Positions 20,368 to 29,020 of a stretch of DNA of 64,000 nt are shown one piece after another. Both the position numbers and the translations under genes were made by a program. The first letter of the stretch is position 1. Every line of letters starts with the position of its first letter. Location: positions 186,001 through 250,000 of the forward strand of contig JAIXMF010000009.1 in assembly GCA_025201365.1 (NCBI GenBank), in the 5' to 3' direction. Source of the stretch: Syncephalis plumigaleata (Eukaryota > Zoopagomycota > Zoopagomycetes > Zoopagales > Piptocephalidaceae). Below the pieces are notes generated by a model. It was not told the origin of the DNA. It was given only the letters and a program-made list of their open reading frames with translations, and ran no database searches.

Positions 20368-21635
20368 TTAAGCGGTCCATAAAGTTTCGAAAGCTTTGGT
20401 ATTTATGATCCCTTGCAATTTTGGTGTACCCGTATGGGCTGCCGCATAAAGTGTCTTTCTCAATTGTGTAAGTAGAGCTATATGTGCTTCATATGCCTCC
20501 CTTTCTCCGGCTGGAAGCATTGCTATTTCTGCGCCAGATTTGGGTAGGTTCGAATTTGAGAATACCATACTACCAACTATTGCTTCCATAAACAAGGTAT
20601 CCTTGTTGTACATTTCCCGTTCGCTAATTTGATCGCTAATCCTCGTTAACTGATTATTGCGCACATCATGTTGATATCGTTGCGCATTGTAAAAAAGTAC
20701 ATTCTGGAAATTGGTCAATATAACGCGCTTCCTATCTCCATTTACTTCATTAATCATGATATCTAATAGACAATGATAGGTTAACAAATGCAAACAAATC
20801 AACAGCTATTAACATACTTATGAAAGTAATATTGTTATATTCGACGCCAATAGAGTGAAGGAAACCTACAACTATTAGCAGCAACAGTCGTGGTTAGCAT
20901 TAGAACAAACAATCGATACACTTTTTGCTACATACTTTTCATAAGTGCGCAAAGTGTCTTTGTTATCAGCTTTAACTTCTTATAAGGAGATTTTTCCTTT
21001 GAAATAACAACCCTAGCGTCTTTAGTGGTAGCGTTCCTCTCAAATACAATACAGCCACCGGCAGCATCTGCTGAAAAATAACCGTCCATTTTCAAAAAGG
21101 CCATATTTATTATTGGATATCTGTCTGGGAAATCCAGATCAATTCTTTTGATATACTATTTCAAATCAAGTTAGCAGCATGCTTAATGAAGGGACGCATC
21201 ACTTACTCGGTAGAACATGAGCTCATTCGCGTAATCATCCGGCCTACTGCATTTGAAGAGCAAGGGTTTTTTGTTGATTGCGCGTTTCTCTGTGTGGAAA
21301 GTACTTCCCCGCAATTCCTTCCATTCTAACTTGATTGATTTATATTTCGGGGGCGCTATAAATTCATGGTATGATTCTCCATTTAACTCGTATATTCTAC
21401 CTTGACCTTTATGATCATTTTGTGGTTCCGCTTCTTTGGAAATAGAATTAAGCAAGTTTTGTATATTCATAGCATCTGGCTGGCTTCTTTGTTGCTGCTG
21501 CTGTTGTCGCTGTTGTTGTTGCTTTGGTTCTACGTTATTGGAGTTTAACAAACTCGGTATATCCATGGCTTGTGTTTGATGCAGCAGCACCGTGCAAACA
21601 CCAAGGGCAATCGCTGGCAATGTTAATCTAAGCAT
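20368..21635 (-). CDS. Secreted kinase-fold protein (pseudokinase), duplicate copy 2
   Basis: Four exons at positions homologous to copy 1: 21635-21207, 21155-20936, 20865-20818, 20762-20368, with the same intron phases and an intact frame. The signal peptide is nearly identical, the Gln-rich stretch shorter. Catalytic positions are degraded as in copy 1 (GVEYNNITFINIMIN; LTNFQNV), and the alpha-F motif is further eroded (KDTLFMEAIV instead of HDTWYTGSMV). Beta-3 Lys (LLFKCSRPDDY) and alpha-C Glu (ANELMFYR) remain. By eye the last exon is about 70% identical in amino acids to copy 1, far below the nearly identical upstream DNA. Function unknown; likely a secreted effector-like pseudokinase. 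Confidence 0.72.
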
Positions 21636-22090
21636 CCTATCTAGTGTATAAGAATCGAAATGGATGAGTATCGTGAAGTGGTTGTTATAAAGAAAAAGAA
21701 TAAGAAAAACTAAATAGTAGCTTGTTTATATAGGAGTTACAATCGAATATTTTTTATTTTATTGAACCATATGCAGTTGACGTCCTCCTGCGGTATCAAA
21801 GATGTATTTGTAGATTGGACCACGTGTAAATGTAACAGAATAGCATACATCGGAGTAGTATTAATCTAATTCAAGAGGAATTCTATAGAGATTTTTCGAT
21901 TACATCACATATACAGAATGGTTGAGAGTAGCATGGTGGACATGGTATAGCGCACATGTTTCCACCTACAATAGCACAAAGTAAAAGTGATTATCGCCAC
22001 TCTATTCTCCTTCGTAGATTCGTATTGTTTCTCGTTCTTTCTTGTGTTACCTTTTTTGAGTATAGCTGCAGTTATAGATTGTCCAATCTA

Positions 22091-22316
22091 TTAGGGAGTA
22101 TAGTGAATGGCGTCCATACATGTAACAGTTGAGGAGTCAATCAAGCTTTTCTGTTTGAGACAGCTTGTCCAAAAGCGTAGCTTATCCGACTCGGGATATG
22201 CTAGGACAAGTATCTTAGCTGCGATCAATGTTAAAACGGAGTATAGCTCGTTCTCTCGTGTGTCTGTAACAAGTTTACGTTCAGCAATGAGCACAGCTGT
22301 ACTAAAGAGGCAGTAG
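22091..22316. other. Short conserved ORFs, copy 2
   Basis: Counterpart of 3671-3896. The minus frame (22294-22091) and the plus frame (22107-22316) both remain open. Differences from copy 1 include Leu to Ile, Ala to Thr and Glu to Lys on the minus frame. Coding status unproven. Confidence 0.25.
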
Positions 22317-22532
22317 CACGTTTCTTTGATTCCAGCTTGATCATTCTACTAATCTTCCAGCTATGGCATACAACATGCTCTACCAAGACTTTTAATCACA
22401 AATAAATAGCCTCGTGTTTTTGTTACAAGTTTGAGTTTCATCACGCTAACGATAATTTTATTACTCTTACTCTTTCACGAATTACATTACGAGTTATTGA
22501 CTTGTTTGCTCTACTATTCAACGCGCAGCACG

Positions 22533-22877
22533 ATGTTCATCACCAAGTTCCTGACAATCACATCAATGACTGTGATCAGCATGATTTTCATGCTCGATAA
22601 CGCGAATGCATTGCCAAAAACCGACGTCAAGAATGTGATTATGCTTGGCGAGCCTTGTGGTCATAAAGTCGGCGAGTACATCATGGGCTGTACCAAAGAC
22701 TACGTCTGCGATGATCCAAATGTGTTCGCTTCCGAACCACTTACGCAATTCAACGGCACGCGTGTTTGCATGGAATATCTTAGAGAAGAAGACGCATCAT
22801 GCAACGCACTACAAGTATGCATCAATGGACTTCGTTGTATCGACGATAAATGCGTTAATGTCTTTCCATCAGAGTAA
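22533..22877 (+). CDS. Secreted 8-cysteine protein of unknown function
   Basis: 114 residues from the ATG at 22533, chosen because it begins a good signal peptide (LTITSMTVISMIFMLDNANA); the open frame extends further upstream but only as hydrophobic leader. The mature part has eight Cys (GEPCG, MGCTKDYVC, RVCMEY, DASCNALQVC, GLRCIDDKCV), a disulfide-knot pattern seen in many small secreted proteins of fungi and oomycetes. One NGT N-glycosylation site. No named family. It sits just beyond the end of duplicated block 2. Confidence 0.7.
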   Translation: MFITKFLTITSMTVISMIFMLDNANALPKTDVKNVIMLGEPCGHKVGEYIMGCTKDYVCDDPNVFASEPLTQFNGTRVCMEYLREEDASCNALQVCINGLRCIDDKCVNVFPSE

Positions 22878-23100
22878 TCCCTCACGACTATATGTAATCT
22901 TTTGAGCCAATGGATATGATAGCTTTACGCTTTAGTTAATTCCAATGAACGCAAGTAACATTTACACTCTTGCCTTTTATAATAATAAATCGAATTATCA
23001 TTCATTTGAACTACACGCATTACACTTTATATCGCGTTTATTATGTTCATTTTCAAGAAAGATAACAATGCTTCGTCACTATGTGAATTATATAGATCGA

Positions 23101-24015
23101 CTAGCGTGACGAAAGCTGATGAACGGCATCCGCCAAGTTTGCCCGTTGTAGGAGCGTGTACGTGACATTACGAGAGAGAGTTGCCGCTGCTTCCGGTGCA
23201 AGTTGCTTGATAGCACTCGATGAGTATCGTTGGTAATCGCCGCCATACTGCTCCATGGCATTTTGACGTGCCACTTCAGTCGAGTTACTAGTCGTATGCT
23301 TCTCGCTTTCAACGCGCGCCTTAGCCATTAGTTCGCGTAATGATGGAATAGCAAATGGTGACTCGAGATCCACTGCTTCTACACGCATCTGTTGAACGGG
23401 TATAGGCATCTTGGCGGCATTAACAAGCTGCGCTCGATCCTTTAATCGGTTCTCGAGTGTCGGCGTACCAGATGTTTGCTTGCTCTCATTTGCTGTCGAT
23501 GGCTTCGCCAACTCTTCTACGGTGGGTTGCGATACCTTGGCCCACTTGCCTCCCGTGGTTGCAATGACCGATTTCCATGCTTTCATCTCACGCTTTTCAT
23601 CCTCGTTCATAACGGCTGACTGGGAAGGTTTAGACGGAATGGATGATTTCTTACTAACTACTGATTCCGGTATGAGTGTTGTCTCCAAACTATCAAGTAG
23701 TTGTTCCGATATTGTATTCTGAGCATTCGCATTATTGCTCTTATTAGTCTGCTTTATCTCGCGTAGTCTGGCCAATAGACCGGTTGTAGCGAGTGATTTC
23801 TTTATTGTTGGGGGAGCCGCTTGAGTTGTTTGCGTCGTCTTCGGCACTTCCTTGGGTGATTCCTTTGGCGGTGTCTTTTCCTCGTTTTTAGCTTTTGACG
23901 TTTCCACTCGTGGACTCTTGAAAACAGAGGCAAGGCTGTTGGAGGGTCGCTCGACGGCAGTACGCGCACTGATCGAGAAGGTTCTTCGCGCAGTATGTTT
24001 TAGCATGGCCGTCAT
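23101..24015 (-). CDS. Probable mitochondrial protein of unknown function
   Basis: Single exon, 304 residues. The N-terminus (MLKHTARRTFSISARTAVER) is basic, Ser/Arg-rich and acid-free, a good mitochondrial presequence. Residues 35-110 are Lys/Pro/Thr low complexity. The C-terminal ~90 residues look folded (DLESPFAIPSLRELMAKARV; YQRYSSSAIKQLAPEAAATL). No family recognised; lineage-specific mitoribosomal or inner-membrane proteins often look like this. Confidence 0.6.
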   Translation of the reverse strand: MTAMLKHTARRTFSISARTAVERPSNSLASVFKSPRVETSKAKNEEKTPPKESPKEVPKTTQTTQAAPPTIKKSLATTGLLARLREIKQTNKSNNANAQNTISEQLLDSLETTLIPESVVSKKSSIPSKPSQSAVMNEDEKREMKAWKSVIATTGGKWAKVSQPTVEELAKPSTANESKQTSGTPTLENRLKDRAQLVNAAKMPIPVQQMRVEAVDLESPFAIPSLRELMAKARVESEKHTTSNSTEVARQNAMEQYGGDYQRYSSSAIKQLAPEAAATLSRNVTYTLLQRANLADAVHQLSSR

Positions 24016-24172
24016 ATTGAATTATACGAGATAGATAGATAAAAGAAAGTGGAAAATGATAAAATACAAATATTGTAATAATAACTAATAATGATGATAC
24101 TAAGAATACGAATGTTAATTGACATGTTTGTTATTAAGAACATTTTATTAGTAATAGTAATTGCATTGTAGA

Positions 24173-25134
24173 TTATGATTTGTAAAAGATTACTAGTTCA
24201 AGTGGATCATTCTCATTCAATGATGCCGTACTAAACGTTTCCGTTATAGTCTTGCCGTATTGTTTCTCGTTAATAGGTACCATTTGTAAATTACCACGTA
24301 GTTTAGTGGCACGTTTCACCTGAAAACCAGCGGATGCTGACGTGTCAATATCCAATTCTTGTTGGCATTGCTCTAATACTTCATGTATTGTGGCATGCTG
24401 AGCTACATTAAGTGCACCTATAAGCTGGTCTGCATCTAGTTTATCTTGATATACTAGTAGTTCACGTAACGAACTAGTCGATAAATGTACTTGATCATTT
24501 TTATCTTGATGATAGTCGATTGTATTAGCATTGCTATCCGAACTATTATCTATTGTTACTGTTGTTGTTGCTACTTGATTATTAATGGTAGCTCGAGGTA
24601 GGCTCGGTTCAAATTCCTCGGGGGTTGCCCAAACACGAGCTAAATCTGGTTGCTCCAAATAGTGCGGTGTAAATGGGAGATTATAGGCAGCACTTTCAGT
24701 ACTCGTCTCCGTTGACTTGCCATTACCATCTATCGGTAGTAGCGCCTTAATAGCATTGTCTTTAGCTAGATCACCCGGTTGTCGTCCATCTTTAGCTTGC
24801 TGTGATGGATCGGCATTATAAGCCAGTAGTAGTTCCACTATGGCCACATGTCCACGTGCAGCTGCCCAATGTAACGCCGTCCTTTTATCCATGCAAATAA
24901 TGATTAATCATGACGATATTACTGATAATATATACTCCTTCATCGTGCCATAGTAACGGCAACAACAACAGCAACTCACCAACCGTTAACATTATTCTGG
25001 CTATTTACCGAGACACCGCCCGTACGCAACATTTGCTGTACTACACGTTCGTTGCCAAGTGCGCATGCTTCACGAAATGTCTCCTCACATTCTGTGCGAT
25101 AGGCAGCAGCGGCTTGTGCCCTCAATTCCGACAT
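24173..25134 (-). CDS. ANKRD40-like ankyrin-repeat protein
   Basis: Two exons, 25134-24980 and 24881-24173, 287 residues. The acceptor AAAAG|GACGG restores W-T-A-L-H-W across the junction. Two ankyrin repeats: FREACALGNERVVQQML..VNSQNNVNGW, then TALHWAAARGHVAIVELLL. After these come LPFTPHYLEQPD and a C-terminal ubiquitin-like region (LRELLVYQDKLDADQLIG; ENDPLELVIFYKS). The order ankyrin, LPFxPxYL, C-terminal domain matches animal ANKRD40, whose role is poorly defined. It is divergent from CHMP5 with only 126 bp between start codons. Confidence 0.75.
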
Positions 25135-25260
25135 TGTACCAGTGAAGATAGTTGTAGCTGTGGTAAAGGTGAAAGGAGGGAATGAATAAGAAAAAAAGCT
25201 GACATCCAACGTGAATGTCATTCCATACTAGCACTTTCCTCTTTTCAATACGTCACTGTG
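25135..25260. promoter_or_regulatory. Compact bidirectional promoter
   Basis: 126 bp separate the start codons of the ANKRD40-like gene (minus) and CHMP5 (plus), so both promoters and 5' leaders share this DNA. It is rich in GAAT/GAAA runs and lacks an obvious TATA box. Confidence 0.6.
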
Positions 25261-26325
25261 ATGCACCGTTTCTTTGGCACTAGCAACAAAGTACCACCAC
25301 CGACACTCGACGGTGCTATTGCTTCGGTGAGTAGCAGCAGCAGCAGCTGTGAAAAGTAGCCTACTGGTAGTTTGTTTATTCTTAAATGTATTTTTATTTT
25401 TATTCATCTAGGCAGATGGTCGAGTTGAAGGCATTGAAGTAAAGATTAGGAAACTTGACGCTGAATTAGCTCGTTATAAAGAGCAATTAGGCAAGCTAAG
25501 AGAAGGACCATCCAAGGTAATGTGTCATACTATGTGTGATACTATTGACTAACGTATTCTTGTCGATAGAATGCGGTTAAACAACGAGCACTACGCATAT
25601 TACAACAAAAACGACAGTAAGGAGATTTGGATGATATTGCAGCTATAATATGCCGTACTAATTTGTACTAGATATGAGCAACAGCGAGATCAACTGCAAG
25701 ATCAAATATTTAGTATGGAACAAACGCAATTAGCTACTGACAATTTACGTCATACGGCAATGTCAGTTGAGGCGATGAAACATGCCAATACCGCTTTGAA
25801 GAAGCAGTATAAAGATGTTAACATCGATAAGATCGAGGTAAGATGAGATTGTTGTATACAATGGTGTAATAGTAGTCTATCGTTATTAATTCAATGGTAA
25901 ATTGAGCAGAAAATGCAAGATGAAATGCAGGATTTATTGGAATCGGCCAATGAAGTTCAGGAAATCATGGCACGTAGTTATGATGTGCCAGCTGAACTAG
26001 ATGAAGCGGATCTCGAAGCAGGTAATATCCATCTTAATGCCATACCAATCGTATTACCGCTACTTATATGATAGTTTGTATTATTTGTAGAATTGGATGC
26101 TTTAGGTGATGAATTACTATTGGAAAGTGAGAGTACACCATCCTACTTGCAACCTGCTACAACATTGGAAGAACCAATGCCAGAGTTTGCCGATATACTA
26201 CCGAATACACCAAATCAACAGAAAGCAAACGAGGAAGCAGGTGAGTTGCTGTCTTATTACAATGATGACAATAATAGCCTGTTAATAATGAATGATTAGA
26301 TATTGAAGCTGCACTTAGGCTCTAG
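25261..26325 (+). CDS. VPS60: ESCRT-III accessory protein CHMP5/Vps60
   Basis: Seven exons in phase: 25261-25326, 25412-25516, 25570-25616, 25672-25837, 25910-26021, 26091-26240, 26300-26325; 223 residues against about 220 in CHMP5. Begins [20 protein letters not shown] as in the family. A long Snf7-type coiled coil follows ([40 protein letters not shown]), then the acidic LDALGDELL segment and a short C-terminal DIEAALRL. It acts at endosomes in multivesicular-body sorting, binding Vta1/Vps4. Confidence 0.93.
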
Positions 26326-26432
26326 TTGATATTGTAAATTGTCATGTGTATCAACGAATTGATCTAGCGATTACGTGTGTTTATCTTAACTAGGATATAT
26401 AATAAATGGATAGTCGATTATACCAGCTGATA

Positions 26433-26465
26433 CAGGCCATTTCCATCCAATTTGCACAGTTAGCC
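26433..26465 (+). repeat. Left terminal inverted repeat
   Basis: 33 nt beginning CAGG, preceded by TA. Mismatches with the right repeat are at positions 4-7, 23, 26 and 30. Confidence 0.7.
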
Positions 26466-26539
26466 TTATGTCTTTATGAATAAATGATAGTTATAATAAC
26501 ACTTACGTATTTTGTGGTGTGGCAGCGATAACTCCACGG

Positions 26540-26737
26540 TTAATTTGATTTTCGTTGTTTGGACCCCCGTTGTCCTTGTCCTTCTTTCTTTGAACGCTTA
26601 GAAGGAACGGCACCTCGTTGAAATTGTGTTGGAATACGACTTCCATTACGAAGACCGTGAATAATCTGAATGAAGTTCAGACATGCTGCCATATCCCGAT
26701 TCCATACATGATAATCAATAGCTACTTGTAAGTACAT
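26540..26737 (-). pseudogene. C-terminal fragment of a Fanzor/TnpB-like nuclease
   Basis: An open frame of about 65 codons contains YHVWNRDMAACLNFIQ followed by RIPTQFQRG and a basic tail. The WNRDxxAxxNF block matches the RuvC-III segment (VWNRDVNAAxNI type) near the C-terminus of TnpB and eukaryotic Fanzor proteins, and the RxPxxF.R ending is also common there. Upstream sequence (26880-26787) has weak protein character but no clear zinc-finger pairs, and it does not splice in frame. The RuvC I/II parts are missing, so this is a dead remnant. Confidence 0.5.
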
Positions 26738-26941
26738 GACATGGCAATATCCAACTATACTAGTACACTTGTATCATCTACCTTATAGAATTGATGATGA
26801 TAGTTATCACTATCAATGAAGGATCCATTACTGAATACTAAATTGTTATTATTATCATGCTGTGTCAATTGGCATTTCTATGATAATAATGGATGTTAAC
26901 AATTGTGTAAATTTATTTATTAATAAACTGCAAACGTTAAA

Positions 26942-26974
26942 GGATAAATGCGCAAATTGGATGGAAAAACACTG
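26942..26974 (-). repeat. Right terminal inverted repeat
   Basis: Read on the minus strand it begins CAGTGTTTTTCCATCC; followed on the plus strand by TA. Confidence 0.7.
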
Positions 26975-27150
26975 TATCTTGTTAACAAGCTGCTTTGAAT
27001 CATGTGACATTACACACAATGGATCACACTGACAACGTCACGCCTATTTAAAAAAATAATCATCAGTTTATTAGTGCACATCACCCATTCACCCGCCACA
27101 GCTTGTTGTTTCTTCTGTATTGTTGTTTATCTTGTCATTAACATTTCAAC

Positions 27151-28752
27151 ATGACTTTCGGCGTAAGTAGCAATATCATTCATATACATCCATCATTAGC
27201 ATTGTAGATATAGCAGATGGATGGATGGATGGATGGATGAATGAATAGATAGATAGATATATGGACTAATATAATGGCTCTCTCGCTTTATGTATATACA
27301 GACTATCTTCTCGTACCCAGAAAACCCACGAGTGGCTAAGGCTCTTATCGCCGCCCAGTACACTGGCGTCGAGATTGCCCAGCCAGAGTTCGCTATGGGC
27401 AAGCAGAACCAAACTCCAGACTTCTTGGCCAAGTTCCCTACTGGTCAAGTCCCTGCCTTCGAGAACGACAAGGTCAGCCTCTTTGAAAGCAACGCCATCG
27501 CCTACTACGGTATGTATTAGCATGAATAAGCGCAATTATATAGCAATAAGCGTATGTGCATTATACGTGAATATACATGATGAGAACCTTTTTTATATCA
27601 GTTATCCCTGTCCGAGAGGTAACTCTTCGTGTGGACTTTAACTACTCTGAAATATATACATTACAAATGCTATATAATTAATCGCTATATTAATATACTA
27701 TTATAGTAGATAGCAATACTAACCATCATTTGACTTTTTTCTTTTTCTTTTGCATGTGTTGTATTTGATTAGTGGCCAGCCAAGGTAACAGCAAGTTGTT
27801 GGGCACCACCGCCGAAGAGACCGCTCAAGTTGTCCAATGGCTCTTCTACACCACCAACCAGTTGGAGGACCACGTTAGCAACTGGATCTACCCTATCTTG
27901 GGCTACGCCACATACGATAAGACCACCCACAACAAGGCTGTCCAGGGTGTCAAGGCTTCTCTTGCCCTTCTCGACAAGGTCCTCCTCAAGAAGACCTTCT
28001 TGGTCGGTGAACACATCACTTTGGCTGATATCGTTGTTGCCTGCACCTTGGTCGCTCCACTCAAGATGGTGTTGTCGCCAGAACACCGTGTCACCTACAA
28101 GAACGTCCTCCGTTACCTAAACACATTGTACGCTCAACCTCAATTCAAGGCTGCATTGGGTGAGGTCGCCTTCTGTGAAGTCGAGACCAAGTACAACCCA
28201 GCCAAGAAGGAGGAAGCTCCAAAGCCTGCTGCCGCTGCTGCTGCCACCGAAGCCGCTGAGCCACCCAAGAAGCCAAAGTCCAAGTTGGAATTGTTGCCAC
28301 CCACCTCCTTCAACTTGGAAGAGTGGAAGCGCTTCTACTCCAACAATGACACCAAGCCCACCGCCATGAACTGGTTCTGGGAGAACTTTGACGCCGAGGG
28401 TTACAGCATCTGGCGCGTAGTCTACAAATACAACGACGAATTGACCAAGGTCTTCATGTCGTCCAACTTGATTGGCGGTTTCTTTGCTCGTTTGGAACGT
28501 GCTCGCAAATACGCTTTCGGTTCTCTATCCGTGTTGGGTGAAGATGACAAGAATGAGATCGAAGGTTTCTTCGTCATCCGTGGTCAAGAAATCCCAGAGG
28601 AGGTCACCGATGCCGCCGACTTCGAGTCCTACAGCTTCACCAAGGTCGACAACCTCGCCGACGAGAAGTTCCGCGCTGACTTGGCCGACTGCTTCGCCTG
28701 GGATGGTAACTTCAACGGCAAGACATTCGCTGATGCCAAGGTCTTCAAATAA
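27151..28752 (+). CDS. TEF4: Translation elongation factor eEF1B subunit gamma
   Basis: Three exons: 27151-27162 (only MTFG), 27302-27509, 27773-28752; 399 residues. An N-terminal GST-like domain ([44 protein letters not shown]), a Lys/Ala/Pro linker, then the conserved EF1-gamma C-terminal domain ([51 protein letters not shown]). It scaffolds the eEF1A nucleotide-exchange complex. Codon use is strikingly biased to C-ending codons (AAG, ACC, GTC), unlike neighbours, as expected of very high expression. The second intron (263 nt) is several times longer than typical here and hosts a snoRNA. Confidence 0.96.
27571..27660 (+). ncRNA. SNR38: C/D-box snoRNA, snR38 homologue, within eEF1B-gamma intron 2
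   Basis: C box ATGATGA at 27577-27583, D box CTGA at 27647-27650, and short AT-rich flanks able to pair as a terminal stem. Internally CAGTTATCCCTGT (27599-27611) sits directly before a D'-like box CCGA (27612-27615). The 13-nt element is exactly complementary to the universal LSU rRNA stretch ACAGGGATAACTG. By the D'+5 rule the targeted residue is the second G of GGG, which I map to yeast G2815. Yeast snR38 guides this site and lies in the intron of TEF4, the same host gene. Box, guide, target and host all agree. Ends are approximate. Confidence 0.88.
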
Positions 28753-29020
28753 GCCATTTCTTTGTATCTTGTCAGCACAAATGCAGATATTCGTGCCAAT
28801 GATGGTGTGTCCTCCTAATGTCATTTCAATAAATGAACATGATCCTTGTATTTTCATTGAGTATCTGATTATTTCAAACATACAGTGTAGAATAGCTGTT
28901 ATTAGAGTGATGATGATGATCGATTTATTTATTTATTCTTCATTGATTCCCTTTTCTTTTCCATAATATCAGTTAAAAAAAACTCTAGTATTCCTCTATT
29001 TCTCTTCCCCTTGCTTTATT

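Larger units (their letters stand above)
20308..22451. repeat. Segmental duplication, copy 2 (about 2.1 kb)
   Basis: Direct-orientation partner of 1856-4031, 18.4 kb away. It carries the second pseudokinase gene and the same upstream block. The right edge falls about 80 bp before the 8-Cys secreted gene at 22533, so that gene's promoter contains the end of the duplicated DNA. Confidence 0.85.
26433..26974. mobile_element. Short TIR element carrying a Fanzor/TnpB-like relic
   Basis: Two 33-bp terminal inverted repeats (26433-26465 and 26942-26974) share 26 of 33 positions, including the 15-nt core TTCCATCCAATTTGC. Both begin CAG and are directly flanked by TA (26431-26432 and 26975-26976), as expected of a Tc1/mariner-type insertion. 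At 542 bp the element is far too short for a transposase gene. It contains a minus-strand fragment with a TnpB/Fanzor-like C-terminal motif. It reads as an internally deleted, non-autonomous copy. Confidence 0.65.

Noticed and set aside
24173-24892. ATG at 24892 as start of the ankyrin gene
   Set aside because: The second ankyrin repeat and W-T-A-L-H-W junction need the upstream exon at 25134-24980; that ATG lies in the intron.
26540-26970. Splicing the upstream open segment onto the WNRDMAAC frame
   Set aside because: No GT-AG pair joins them without a stop or wrong phase, so the nuclease piece was left as a fragment.
27769-28966. Long antisense and alternate-frame ORFs over eEF1B-gamma (28472-28966, 27769-28086 and others)
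   Set aside because: They are shadows created by the strong codon bias of the real gene; composition is Ser/Arg/Thr-rich with no domain.
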